Source: Podaxis mareebaensis (lineage: Eukaryota; Basidiomycota; Agaricomycetes; Agaricales; Agaricaceae). From it: a stretch of DNA of 64,000 bases. Location: NCBI GenBank assembly GCA_018524725.1, contig JAEUWP010000436.1, positions 186,001-250,000 of the forward strand, given 5' to 3'. The notes under the pieces are model-generated. The model saw nothing but the letters and a program-made list of their open reading frames with translations. It had not been told where the DNA came from and ran no database searches. Shown here one piece after another: positions 1 to 12,354 of this stretch. Numbering within the stretch: position 1 is the first letter of the stretch; every line of letters begins with the position of its first letter. The position numbers were made by a program, and so were the translations under genes.

Positions 1-212
1 ATGGCACAACATGTCACTTGGTATGTGACTGGGTATACGGTATAATTTTGAATGCCCCAGGAGGCGCCGAAAGGTTCTTTACAACCAGAGATCAGATATT
101 CTGACCGGGGCATGACTGGCGCTTGAACAATCGATATATGTTTTTCTGGTTCCATCGCAAGGCAGCGTACGACCGCATAGATGCTCCTAGCAGGAATATT
201 ATGTCCGGCGAC
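1..212. other. Window edge, no gene seen
   Basis: No open frame with splice support or RNA gene is visible in these bases. They lie downstream of the stop codon of the first minus-strand gene and probably hold its 3' untranslated region. Confidence 0.4.
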
Positions 213-1587
213 TCAACTGTAACAAAAGCTGTTCAGAACTTCCTGCCCTGGCAAATTCGGACAGCAACAGATCACACTCACCCATCCGACTGACTCCATG
301 ACCAAGTTCTGAACTTGAAGCAACAGACGCTCATGAGAAGGCCCATACTCCGCCTCGGCTTGCATCTCAGCCAGTCGATGGGCCACCTGTCCTATATTCC
401 TAAGGTTTTCGTCAGTCGGTGTCGAGTCCAGGCCCGTTATAAACACTTACGTCTCGAGCATCTGCATCTTCAGATAATAGGACGTCGCGTCGACCTCATT
501 CAAGTATTGGTGATGTTTGTAAAGTAGAGTCCCTAGCTCAAATAGAACAGCTTGGAACATGTGTGCCCAATGCGCCTGAATACAGTGTAAACCATTTCTG
601 CGTAGAAGCTTAACTCGAGATGAGACATACTAGGTTCCCCCGAGCCCTTCGCTTTGAAACACGGTCCATACAGCTTTCCACTTTGGCTGCTACGCGGAAT
701 TGGACCTTCTCTATGAGTTGGACCAACAACCTGGAATCATCTTGGAGTTCCGCGAATAGCACTGGTTGCTCATGTCCATGCCGGCCGACCTCCGCAAAAT
801 TGAGAAGCAGGCGGGGGGTCTGGCTACGTCGTTCTTGCCCCGGATATGTGCCACCAGCAACGAGGGTTGATTGATTAGTCGATACATCTCGACGAGTGGG
901 TTGGCCACTGGTTGTTGGCCCAGGAGTCTGTTCTGCCGGCTGTGACGCCACACTTTGAAGCTGTTCCAGTCTGATAGAACCCAGCGGCGAGAGCAAACGC
1001 CGCGGTCCGCTCTCGATGGAACCCGCCTGGGAGGACGGAGTTACGCCGGGAAGGGGTATCGTCCCTGCAAGTCGATTTTGTTGAGCGGGCGTGGTGGCGA
1101 CATCGGAAGCACGCCTTGATCTCCGAGTGCGCTGTTGTGACCGTGGAGCAGAAACCAGTATTTGCGCAGCGGGGGTATCAAGTGCAGTGAGATTGGTACG
1201 ATGGCGAGGTGACGTGGACCCAGAGAGAGAACGAGGGACAGGAGCCCCAGGACGTGTTGGTGGCGTGTGTATGTTCGCACGTTCCTCCAACTCCCGGAAT
1301 ATGGCGTTCACCCTTGAGGCAAGACTGGGTAGAGCTTGGAGAGTAGGGTGTGGAGCTTGATGGCCGGATGAGTGTCGTGAAAGAGGGACGGAAGAAGACA
1401 CATTTGGAGAGGGGACAGCCGGTTGGGCAGGAGCATAATACCCTAGCTCCTGGTAGAGGTTCTCTATGCGAATATCCAGTAGCCTAATAGCTTTGTTGCG
1501 AGCCTCCACATTTATCTGTGCAATGGCCGGATCGACAACTGCATGTGAAGCCTGTGGCCTGAACAATTTCTTGAAGAACCCAAGCAT
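213..1587 (-). CDS. Ser/Pro-rich protein of unknown function, 3 exons
   Basis: I do not recognise a family. The proposed exons are 1587-631, 575-451 and 399-213. They sum to 1269 nt (422 aa) and stay in frame across a GTATGT...CAG and a GTAAGT...TAG intron. The first 55 residues are basic (MLGFFKKLFRP) and then helical. Residues about 55-290 are low complexity, rich in Ser, Pro, Arg and Gln, and likely disordered. The last 130 residues are again helical, with an LETNIGQVAHRLAEMQAEAE stretch. The next gene on the same strand has a similar layout and a similar LET...LAE helix, so the two may be old tandem paralogues. A TATA-like TATAAG lies about 80 nt upstream of the start. The reading frame and introns are well supported; the function is unknown. 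Confidence 0.65.
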
Positions 1588-2655
1588 TTGTCGATGAAGA
1601 GATCAGAGGCCAAGACACCGTTCTTGCAGAGGTGGGGAGACAACGAAATACCAGGCTCCCTCTTATATGAATCATAGGTGAATATAGCTCTAATTAGAAA
1701 GGGTATCATCGCTGACGAACACGGCATTCTTTCTGTGTGGCTAACAGCCTTGGGCGAAATAGGACCTTAGGTCAACTTGGACATAGCCCCTAGCACCTTC
1801 CAAAAACGGTTGATCCGCTGATGATTGATCCGGCAATGTGTCAACTTTCGGGCGAATTAGCCAGAAACCAGCAGAAACCCATTTCCTACGGCTCTGCACA
1901 ACCGTCTTTGCACCTTTACGACCATGAACAACAACTAAAAAGCAGAGAAAAGCAACAAATATCTTCAAAGTGCATACCCTACAAGAATTTCACCAACCTG
2001 CCGGATTAGGCGAATTTCAAATTCCTACCAAACCGTTCCCACGATACACAGCACTGGGTTCTGTTGGTGTACATAGTAGGTTCCTGCTCCAAGGCGGACG
2101 ACGTACCCCCTTACTCGTAATGGAAGCATAATTCCAATGATCGGTGAACTGTGCACAATTGCTTGGGTTCCGCCCAGACGCGTAAGCCTGCACCCTTCCT
2201 AAGGCGGCCGCGGATGCAATCCTGACAACAAAAATAGCACACAGCTGTGTTTAAATCATGCTTGAGGCCGTTTGTGGTGGTTTCCAGCGGAAGAAAATTT
2301 TCAAGTAGTGTAGAGGCGAAGATAAGCATCGACATTTGCGCAAAAAGGCTGCGCCCTAGGCAACGTGCATCGCGCTTGCTGCGCAATGATGATCGGTTGA
2401 CGTTGAAGACACCCAGTTTTTAATGTACATTTATGAGTACGTCGATGCACACAAGTGCTTGGACATCAGTCATCGTGCGAAGGCAAACGGCCATCATCAA
2501 CATTCAGTGATAGAAATGATCGTCCAATCGTCAAGTCCGTGATGGATGAGTACATGATGAGTCATAAGAGAAAAGTATGGAGAGTTATCGTAATGTCGTT
2601 ACGTAGTATTCAGAACAGTTGCCGATTAAAAGGTCCGTCCTTCCTCCAAATGTTC
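1588..2655. other. Intergenic stretch, no supported gene
   Basis: About 1 kb between two minus-strand unknown genes. Only short frames without conserved features or matching splice sites are present. It should contain the promoter of the left gene and the 3' end of the right one. Confidence 0.4.
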
Positions 2656-5031
2656 CTATTTCCAAAACCCGAGTCGCGGAGATAGGCCGAGGAGACTTGC
2701 TATCCGACCGCCCATTGATCTTGGGGTCCCAAACTCCACCCGTCGGTATCCGTGCTGAGGGCGTGGGTGTTGCAATTCAACATTTACACGAATTGGCGAA
2801 CCAGGATGAACATATGGGCCACCAAACCCAGAAGGATCTTGTGGGCGACTTGCCGGAGGTTCAGGCGGTCGAACCATAGCCATCTGTGATAATGGTGTCT
2901 CGTCACTAATTCTACGGCTGGCGGCTGGGCTGTAGCTATGCATACCCCGGTGCGTAGTTGTCTGCATAGGAAGATTAGCCCGGGAGGGATAGCTCATAGC
3001 ATACTCCAGGTATGATCTAACGTCATTTCGAATCGAGTGCCCGTATTGAGGGAAGTCTGCATATGACAACGCGGGAGAAATTGCCTGAGACACTGGCGAG
3101 AAAGGTCCGAAGGACAATGGGGCCCCGTCGCTACTCAACTGTACAGAGCCACTGGCGACGTCATCGTGTGCCTTGCCTTCCCGATTTACCTGATATTCGG
3201 CACTCCTTCTCAAGGCTTGTGGAGTGTCCAGTCTGTGCGGAGTCTGCCCGAACGTGGGCGACAAAGGCGTAGAGTTGCCCTGATATACTGTAAATTCAAT
3301 TCGCCATTCCTGAGTTATCTGGAAACCGTACCATTATCCCATGCCTAGAGACTTGGATACCTGGCAAGATCAGGCCCAAGAATACGTACTGCTCCTGCAA
3401 AGTTCGTGGCCTATGGATCTCGTAACACTGCACTTGTAAGTACCTGAAAGTGAGGATATCAATAACATACAAATAGCCAGGACAAGCAGACACACTCTTT
3501 CGCATCCTCCAACGCCCGGAATGGCGTATGATAGTCCGCCCGCTCTAAAACAGAGTAAAGCTCCGCAAGACTCTTCAATACATTAGAGCGAGTCTCGAGG
3601 AATTCAGGTAGCATCATTTCGCTAGCGATTGGTATTGAGGGTCCAGCCCCAGCCACCGGTAGCTGTGGATTTGGGGTCAGCACATAAGCGCACAGACTTA
3701 GGGGCGATGCATACTGTGTTTTCCAAACTCCATGACCTAACAAACTCCGTGAGTAGTTCGCACATCCTCATATTCCAGGCACGCAAGGTGACACGGTTTG
3801 AATCTTCAATTGGATTGGTCGTGGATGGCCGATTTGTATGCCTTGAAGGATTCCTTGAAGGATTTCTTGAGAGTGCCGGTGTCTCCTGTACGTAGTTGAC
3901 TTGTTGACTTTGGGAAGGAACAGCACTGTTGACCTGAGTAGTAAATGCTCTTCCGTTGGACATCGCTCCCGGTTGGTTACTGCCAGTTCTGCGATCTTGT
4001 GAGGAATTAAGAAATGACTGGGTCAGGTGGCGTTGGGGAGAAGGAAACCGAGGTGGGCGGCCCGGAATTGAGGACGGTGCGCATTCTCCGTATTGATATT
4101 CGTTAGGTTGAGCACAGGAAGGACTAGACTCTGTACTACGAGAGAGAGAGGGTCCAAGGCCAATACCTGCTAATAGGCTCGTCGTGGCTGGATGCGCTCC
4201 CGCCGGAGCATGCGAAGCAGCGGAAACTTCAGGAGGCGCGGCCAGTCCAGGAGACTCCTGGATTAAGACAGGATAATTGGACGAGGAAGAAGTAGTCCCT
4301 TCGCTGGCCACGATTGCTACCGGAGGGATTGGTTGGGGTATTTCGTTATCCCTTGTAAATTGGAACGAGTTCCTTTGGCCTGAAGGAGTGGGCACTCGAG
4401 TATCAGTGGCAATATCTGGTCCGGCTTGGACGTAAGACACGGGCGCAGGTATATCGAGAAACGTAGAGTGGTTGGAAAGATGTGAACGAACTGATGAGCG
4501 CCTGCTGACGTCCTCCGGCCCAACGAATGATCCTGGACGCAGTTGCGGCTCTTGTAGGTTGGCGGCGACAGCCTGATCCCTTAGTCCAACAGCCACATCC
4601 GGGGGTGCATCGACCAAATCCAAAGCTATTTCCGGCAGTGGGGAGCCGTTACCTTGAGTTTGTTGCGCATCGGGGGCATAGCTGTTTGCGAAATCGCCCC
4701 CAGCAACACGCCCTTGATGCAGCTGGGGCACTTGCGCAAGTCCATGCACTACCCCACAGAAATTCCCGGCATTATCATAGGCTACCACAGTGTCACCCTG
4801 CGGTTGCAGATAAAGCGTTTGTTGTCCGGGGGGTCCTGTGCGACGGGACAACATGTCACGGAAATGGAGCATGGCATTCTTGCTAACCTCCTTAGTATGG
4901 GCATAAACCACCTTAATCGCGGCTTCATTCTGTAGTCGATCAAGCTCTTCAACGGTTTTAGGCGTGCGTTTGAAGAGCTTGTACCGCATTGGAGTCGCCG
5001 AAAGTGAGTAGCAAAGAAGTTGAGGTGTCAA
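2656..5031 (-). CDS. Long Ser/Pro/Gln-rich protein of unknown function, multi-exon
   Basis: No family recognised. The large first exon begins at 5031, or at an internal ATG 45 nt later that starts MRYKLFKRTPKTVEELDRLQ. It runs to about 3770 and is mostly low complexity, with short NPSR repeats near its end. Small helical exons follow around 3745-3500 (containing LETRSNVLKSLAELYSVLER) and 3470-3380. A last exon begins after a TATCAG acceptor just upstream of 3264 and ends at the stop at 2656. The last exon is again Pro/Ser rich and ends in SLLGLSPRLGFWK. Exact junctions between 3380 and 3770 are uncertain, and two separate genes remain possible. The layout (basic start, long disordered middle, LET...LAE helix) resembles the gene at 213-1587. 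Confidence 0.5.
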
Positions 5032-6687
5032 GTGGGGGTGGGTCGAAATTCTACTTCCTGGCTATCTCATGGTTCTTCTTAAAAGGACGTCCAAAGGGTT
5101 GCTACGATAGCCAGCATGTTCATCAACTTGAACCTGCTGGGACTTAACATAAGTCCATGTTGCGAGTCCTTGATGATTCCTATTGTTCTTCTTAGTCGAG
5201 GCGACGCATGTTGTGCCATAAAGGGGTCTTCTTCTTGGATACCATCATAGTCAATGGTTACTATCAGTCTGCCTGAAGGAAACGCTCGAGGAGAAGTAGA
5301 GTGTGAGTACCGGACTCTTGTATTTGAGAACAACAACGTTATTGTTTATGTTGCAGACCCAATCACTGACAAACAAATGACCGGCAAGCCTCGAGATCCC
5401 CGCGCAACTTTGTGTCCTGCTTAGCTACAAGTCGCGCCCCTGGAACCCGCTTACTGCATAGAGGGAACCCCTGATTACAATTGTTACGAGCGCTTTTCTT
5501 GCTTTTTTCCCAAAACGTCAACCTGTGCCAACGTTCAGCGTTCAGTATCGAAGCTTCGAACTTGGCACCGATGACTAAAGTACTAAACGGTCATATCCAA
5601 ATGATCCGAACTGGCTCGTCCTCTCCCGAACGCTTACGTTGGACATATCTGCATCTAGCCTCTCAGCACAGTTCTAAATCTAATCTAAGAGCCTCGAACC
5701 ATATAATTAATCATAGGCCATGCAAACAAATCGGAGGCTAGGCTCTCATTCCTTACCGAATCCTCCCTCTGACATTTCGTGCCCTGATCTCTGGCAACCC
5801 GCTGGTTCTCTGGCTTCTCGCACCCCATCTTGACTCACGGCAAATATTGGCTACGCCCGATGGGAGTATATGACGATAGACAACCAGCTTCTCGTGATTG
5901 TGCCCGTATACAAGTTTTTCAGTTGCATGTACAGACTCTGTCAACTATTCCTCGTTCGGGTTGTCTAATTCCTCGGGTACTCAAGACTCCACATTGAAAG
6001 TGTCTGACTCGGCGCGGGAAAAAAAACACGGCAACGAAATTCTGCACAGAGCCTATCGCATTAATGTTCGGCTCGTGTCCGAATTTGTGATCATTCGAGC
6101 AATTGAACGGCGCCAACCAAGTGCCAGCCATCATGCATCTGCGTCAATACCGGATCTGGGTCCGGATGTCAGCAGGGATTGACATCTCCCGCAAATCGAT
6201 CTGATTGCTATAGCCGTGGCTCTGACTACATTCTTTCCGCAGTTTCACCCAGAGGAGTTTGGACCCGCCAGTAGGTGGTAGATCCTCGAGGAGATGGTTC
6301 TGTGCCGTAAACCTCAAACGTCCGCCGAATACCGAATGGCCGCTTCCCGCATCATCGCTGCTTCTTTTTGTAGCACGGCCCCGTTTATACATCTATGGAT
6401 CTATGTCTTCGGTGGTACCCCGGACTGAGTTTAGACCAAACTTCCGAAACAAGACTATGAATATCTAGGGCCTGTTTCCTAATGGCGTTCATCCGCGAAG
6501 GCCTCTATACTGCATTTGTGCATAGCCTAAGGAAATGCAAGCCCAAGGAGCTTGGAGTGACCGAGCGCAGGGCAGAATGTTTCGTTCTGTTTGACCATGA
6601 CAGATCCTTGGTCGCCGTGGCTTCTGCACTGCTTCTCTTATTTGCTTCGTGGTCTACTCGGAGCATATTTACTTTTCCTCCAAGAGC
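5032..6687. other. Intergenic stretch, no supported gene
   Basis: About 1.65 kb without a convincing gene. A minus-strand frame of 85 codons at 5079-5336 and a few 60-95 codon frames lack splice support, domains or a plausible start context. The right end contains the TATA box of the following plus-strand gene. Confidence 0.4.
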
Positions 6688-6694
6688 TATAAAA
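6688..6694 (+). promoter_or_regulatory. TATA box of PLP enzyme gene 1
   Basis: TATAAAA lies 52 nt upstream of the ATG at 6746. The paralogous gene starting at 26489 has TATATAAA at a similar distance, so the element seems kept in both copies. Confidence 0.5.
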
Positions 6695-6745
6695 GCCTCC
6701 AATTCTCCTGCCCAAGGCTTATTGGTCCCGCCTCTTCTCATAATC

Positions 6746-8813
6746 ATGGGCAACACCTCCTCTTCCAATGTTCTTCCGTCTCACCGTCGGCCCCGCCCTT
6801 TCACCAAGAAGAGGTCTCTTGTTTTCTCCCGAATCATAGGCTGCGGCTCTTCCTCTGGTTCCTCTGCCACCATAAACGAGCAGCCGCAAGAGGGAACACA
6901 GTTAGTCGATGAAAAACGTATCTCTAATACACAGTCCCACGAAACCCCCATCCTCGCCTATTCACCCTCTTATGCTACATTCACCGACAACTCGGACCCA
7001 ACATCACTAGCCTATGACGAATTCCTTAGAGTATACCCCGGTATGTACGTTCTTACGTCCGCCACTCCTCCTGATACTCATCTGTTCCCAGAATATCGGC
7101 TCACATGGATTCTGGATACTCTGCGCAAGACCGACTACACAAGATTAGAACGCACAGGAGAAACTTATGTTGATTATATGGGTGGGGCACTGTATCCGGA
7201 GAGTCTTATTCGCGTCCACACCCACTTCCTGAACACAAGCGTGCTTGGAAATACGCATTCTGTGAGCAACAGGTGGATATATGCGTCCTTTACACCCTTC
7301 GCCAAATTGGGTCACTTATCCGCTATCGGTTCGTAGCTCCAAGCTTTCTCTGCAATGCGCGGACGAGGCGCGTGCAGCAGTCTTGTCCTTCTTCAAGGCT
7401 TCGGAGAAAGAGTACACCGTCATTTTTACAGCGAATGCCACGGCGGCGCTGAAGTTGGTCGGGGAATCTTATCCCTTTGCGGGTGGCAGCAGTCTAGTTC
7501 TTGGAGTCGATTCCCATAACAGTGTGCGTACAGTCTGCAAGCGTTGGATGTCTACATGCTTACGAGACGTGTTCAGGTACACGGTCTCCGTGAATTTGCT
7601 GCACATAAGGGGGCGCGCACAACCTACATCGCCTCTACCCCTGTCGGCGGATTGGAAGTGGCCACAGCGAAGGTTTGTCATCTCATCTTAATCAAGGGCC
7701 GTCCCTGAATCTGATTCATATTAGAATGTACTGTTGCGTAACCGACCTCAATCCAAAGAGCTTGTTCCCAGCCTTTTCGTCCTTACGGGGCAATCCAATA
7801 TCACAAACAGCAAGAACGACTTGTCTCTAATCTCGTATGCTGCCTCTCTCGGTTACCATACCCTTTTGGATGCTGCAGCTCTTGCACCTACTTCCCAATG
7901 CTCTTTGGCCGACATGAACGTTGATGCAATGGCAGTTTCCTTTTATAAGATGTTCGGCTTCCCTACCGGTGTTGGTGCACTGGTTGTCAAAAGATCCTTT
8001 CTTGCGCAACTGCAGCGCCCCTGGTTCGCCGGTGGCACCGTTGATGTCGTTCAGGTGCCTGGGACAATTGTTACTCGAGCCCACGAGCTTCATGAGCAAT
8101 TCGAGGTCAGACGAAATGTTTGATTAATTAATGTCACAGCCACATTAAAGCTGACTTTTCTCCACAGGACGGAACTATCAACTATTTGACGTTGCCTACC
8201 ATAACGGACGGCTTACGTTTTCTGACAGCATATCTACCATTCCTTCCCTTGAGACTTTCGTGCCTCGTGCATTTCCTAACCACCACGCTCTCTCAACTTC
8301 GTCACGATACCACCAAACGACCAGTCGTGCAAATTCTATCTCGATTCCCTGACAGAAGATTGAAATCTGTCGGTGAACAAGCGGACACTGGTTCCACAGT
8401 ATCGCTTCTCTTCTACGGCGTAGGTTTCTGCTCACCGTGTAGCTATACACATGCCTGACAACCCGTTCTTCCAGCCTGACGGCGAACTACTACCAATCTC
8501 GTTCATCGAACATGCCGCAACGAAGCACAGAATCTCTCTACGAACAGGATGTGTCTGTAACCCAGGTGGAGCGGCTGCTCTCCTCGGAATAGAAGGAGAT
8601 ATGCGCAAACTGTATCCTGGGGTGACGCTGAAGGATTTTGAACGTCATATGGGGCGAGAGCTTGGTGTCGTTCGGATAAGCCTAGGGCTTGCTAGCAACT
8701 TCCAAGATGTCTGGAAGGTGCTGGAATTTGCTTCTCTTATCGGAAAGGAGGCAGTACGACAGGCCCTGTGGAACCAGTGGTTGGAGTCTTCGGCGATAGC
8801 TCAAGCGATCTGA
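6746..8813 (+). CDS. NifS-like / molybdenum cofactor sulfurase-like PLP enzyme, copy 1
   Basis: Fold-type I aminotransferase class V protein like the N-terminal domain of Moco sulfurases, which move sulfur from cysteine to a cofactor. Seven exons are proposed: 6746-7040, 7092-7272, 7337-7523, 7577-7672, 7725-8105, 8168-8419 and 8475-8813 (1731 nt, 576 aa). Visible landmarks are ETYVDYMGGALYP near residue 120, SHNSVHGLREFAAHKG, the cofactor-binding Asp302 in HTLLDAAALAP, the Schiff-base Lys328 in SFYKMFGFPTG, and a GCVCNPGG motif with Cys490 and Cys492 near the expected persulfide site. A Moco sulfurase would continue into a C-terminal MOSC domain; this protein stops, so the acceptor is unknown. 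The start gives MGNTSSSN, which fits an N-myristoylation signal and suggests membrane attachment. A paralogue lies at 24455-26489. The class assignment is secure; the substrate is not. Confidence 0.87.
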
Positions 8814-9040
8814 TATACAGATATCACGCTGAAAATCTCGTCGTTAATCTTGACAACTCATGATTTCGTTCCATATCACAACTGCCATTCTCTACCCCCA
8901 GATGTATCAATCATCAAAATATTTGTCTAATATGTGTATTATTCATATTAGTGGCTGCCAGCACCAAAATAAACTTGAATACATTATCTTCTAATGCCTT
9001 GAAAACCATGATCAAGTAACGGAAAAGGAAGCTGACGCAT

Positions 9041-11445
9041 TCAGTCGTCTTTCGGAGCCAAGGCTACTTTTAATGGTAATTGACACCCTTTCTCCACTTG
9101 ACCTTCGATTGTTGGGATCATCAGAAAGCATGCCTCCCGTCGGACTTTGTAAGCTTCTGGTGTCATGGAGAACTCGAAATGGGATATCAACTCCACTAAG
9201 AATGCTTGCAGCTCGATGACAGCGAACTTCCAACCAATGCAGGACCTAACGAATAGAAGAGAGAGACCTCATGTAAGCTACTGATGGTCGAAGGGCGTAA
9301 GAATACGATACCTTATTCCAGCAGAGAAGGTAAGCCTACCGTCGGTGTAAATAAGGGATTGTGAGTATTTTTGACTACATGCACATTTGGGCTAGTTCAT
9401 CACTTACATGTGACCGTACACACCGACTGCCCCGCTTTTACCAGTTTCACCCTTACGGAACCACCTATCGGGGTTGAAGATGTGCGCGTCGGGTCCAAAA
9501 ATGTCTTCGTTCCTGTAACGGCCATCGGCATCACTGGATCAGTACGGCTCCTAAAGGTTATTTCGACTTGATTATTCGTTTCACCTGTTGTAGGCACAAA
9601 TAGATGTGACGATCCGGATATCTTTGGGCACAGGGAGTTCAGTGATCGCTTCCCCGGTCGTCGTTGTGATCGGTTTTGAGAGTGGGATGATGTCGTCCCG
9701 TGATGCCTGACGGAAGGTGTTGTATGTCGGAGGATTGAATCGGAGTGACTCCTATGGGTTAACGCGTTAGAACACGATTTGTAAAATGTAGAAGCCTTTT
9801 GATCGGACACCGGCACTGCCGCGATAGATCACGTACTAACCTTGAGAACAGCATTCAGATAGGGGATAGAGTCGTAATCTGCCGCTGTAAACTCAACGTC
9901 CCCACGCGCATGGATTTCTCGAGCCTTGGCTCTAATTTCGTGGCGCAGGCGTGTCTGCATTTCGGGGCGCCTTGCAAGCTCCAAGAGTGTCCATGTCAAG
10001 CTATTCGAAGTCGTCTCATGCCCGGCTAGAAGAAGAGTCCTATTTTGTTTTGGGTTAGTTTCTCGAGTCAGGGTTGGACGTCCGGAATTGGCTAATACCT
10101 CATTTGGGCCAACATCTCTTCTTCGTTAAGTTGCTTCGTTTTATCCTCGGAGAGATTGGCTTTCACTACGGCTGTGTTCAGTTCGACATTGCTGTCAAAC
10201 CAGGAATGTTCTTACCCAGTATACTCATAATGTCACGAGAGTTCTTGCCTTGGGCCATGGCTTTTGTCTTTTCCTCAATGAGAGATTTGGCCACGTTTGT
10301 CAGCACTCTTCCAGCATAGCGCAGATGTTTCATTTTTGGATTTGGAATGTAAGAGAGGAGTGTGAAAGGAACATATTGCAAGATACTTTGCACGAGAATA
10401 TCTCGCCTTGTGACTGAGCCGAAGGTTCCTGTGCTGCACGAAACTGGTGAATGCCACGACTGCCTTGTATAAGGGATACGGGACTCACAGTACGTCCTTC
10501 CACACGCTGGTGACCACGTTATTAGAATTATCCAAAGAACCGAAGTGGTAATCAAAGGCGGCTGAGCGAGCATCATCAAGCCGCCGTTATGGTTTAGAAC
10601 AATCGGTTGCTTACCAACGCCGATGGAGTCCAGCATTGCACGGGAGATCCAAGTAGGGACATCAAAGACTTTCGACTCTCCTCCCTGGATTGCAATTGCG
10701 TCTCTCCATTTTTCTACGACCTAACCTTAACGTCGTTACCAGACCCGACAACAGTTGATCCAGGCATGACGTACCTTTGATGCGTAGCTACTAAAAATAG
10801 GAGCAAACGCTTTGGTTTCAGGTCCACCAAACCCGGGTAGCAAAATCTTGCGGTGTCTTCTGTGATCGTTCCCTGTGTGAAGGAAAATGAAGGATCGTGT
10901 AATATGGATAAATAAAAATTGACTTTACCATCTGCCCATATGATCCCTTTCCCAGCGATGGCTTCAGAGATAACCCTTCTCTCGGGTTGCTTCTGGAAGT
11001 GGTAACCCGAGGTCTGATGGATGTATTGAAGGGCCTTGGGGTCAGAGATCATGAGATGATCTTCCTGAAAGCGTGTCAAGCGCCCCAGAAACGGCCATGA
11101 GGATGAGAAACTCACGCCAAATGCGCCTCTAAACCTGACAACACCGCCATATGATTCTTTCCACTTAAATTCCGCCTGATTTCACAGTCAACCACTTGTA
11201 AATTGTAGGTAGAGAACAAAGCTTACCTCCCCGACTTGGTTCTGCAGGAGCTCGCACAGGTTTCCTGTTCCAAATAGTCGGTCAGCGTCATGGATCACCC
11301 TCGAGAAAGGTTCGAAGTTACCGAACAAAAAGCCTTCTGACTTGGGTCCAGGTATATGTGCGACGGATATCCTGGTGAGCCTGCGGTAGAGCCTCCGTGC
11401 AATCAGCAGTGCAACCACTGCCAACCAAGCGAGAGTCAGAGGCAT
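9041..11445 (-). CDS. Cytochrome P450 monooxygenase
   Basis: Membrane-bound haem monooxygenase, likely on the endoplasmic reticulum and fed by a P450 reductase. The start MPLTLAWLAVVALLIARR is a hydrophobic anchor followed by basic residues, then HIPGPKSEGFLFGN (proline hinge). Spliced exons give the helix-C stretch DHRRHRKILLPGFG, AFDYHFGSLDN, the oxygen-binding AGHETTSNSLTW, the ExxR helix ESLR followed by PPTYNTFR, and the haem region ending in R-CIGWKFAVIELQAF with the ligand Cys, before a stop at 9041-9043. The gene is cut by about ten short introns and looks intact. The style is that of multi-gene agaricomycete CYP families; I do not assign a family number or substrate. It is convergent with PLP enzyme 1, 227 nt away. 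A GH28 gene lies further right, but no biosynthetic cluster is visible. Confidence 0.88.
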
Positions 11446-12354
11446 GTGTGTTGGGAGACTGGACCTGAAGACTCATTCCAAGCCTCTATATATCCTAGAT
11501 GTTATGTATTAGGTGATGACATGGCCAAGAATAAATTTTGCAGATCACATCTTGTCTGGATTCACACAATCCTGTCTGAGCTCCCTGACATTACGAGGCA
11601 TTTGAGTGAGCGGACGAGCGAACGAAGTAAAGAAGTCGAAGCCGAGGATTCCAAATGATAAAGGTTACACTCAAAGTGTGGTGAGTGTCCAATCGACTGC
11701 CGCCGGATAGTCAACGCGTTTCCTGTAAAGACGCGTATGTAAGTAGAGTGTCTGTGGGAAGGGCGTCAAAGGACCGACCGATTTCTTCATACTCTTGCCA
11801 TTGTTGGTCAGCCAAACTGAGGAGCGCCAAATATGTATTCAAAAGTGCCGAGAATAAAACTGAGGATGCAAGACATTCGACAGGTCGTCGTGAATGTCAA
11901 GCTTTAACCCCGCTACGGCACTGATAGGGGTGGGGTTTGCGTGTGGGCTAACATTATGTTAGAATTGGGGTGCGGAGTTGCGGGTAGTTCCACAGGGCGC
12001 AACCAAGGGATAAATTTGGAAGCGCAGGAGATGAAAGGGGAGTTACACAGGCGCTCATAGTGCACATAAGACATTGAGTGCCCAAAATCCTAGTACAGAG
12101 AAGCGCACTATCAACGTGAAGGTCCAGGGCGATTTGAGGCGCAGAGGGGTAGCACTGGGCCAACTACACGTTCGAAGCCCCGAGGGCTTTCAAAGAGTTG
12201 CAGGAATATCATAAAAGACGGGAGGAGACGAACCTAGAGGGTTGCCAAAAAGAAGAGGACCCTGAAGGCAGCTTGGGAAAACATTGAATGGTCACGTGAT
12301 ACAACGTATGTGTATGGATGCAACCTGGTTTCTGCCAGTTATCGCTGGACCCAC
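11446..12354. other. Divergent intergenic region between P450 and USO1
   Basis: About 0.9 kb upstream of both a minus-strand and a plus-strand gene. It holds a TATATA at 11487-11492 for the P450 and a CACGTG E-box-like site at 12293-12298 about 60 nt upstream of the USO1 start. No coding region is supported. Confidence 0.45.
11487..11492 (-). promoter_or_regulatory. TATA-like element of P450 gene
   Basis: TATATA on the minus strand, about 42 nt before the ATG at 11445. It may simply set the transcription start. Confidence 0.35.

Noticed and set aside
3629..4935. Plus-strand frames opposite the Ser/Pro-rich unknown gene
   Set aside because: They are short, overlap each other and mirror the minus-strand coding bias; no splice chain or domain.
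5079..5336. 85-codon minus-strand frame as a first exon of the unknown gene
   Set aside because: The 5031 exon has its own start and no convincing donor joins the two.
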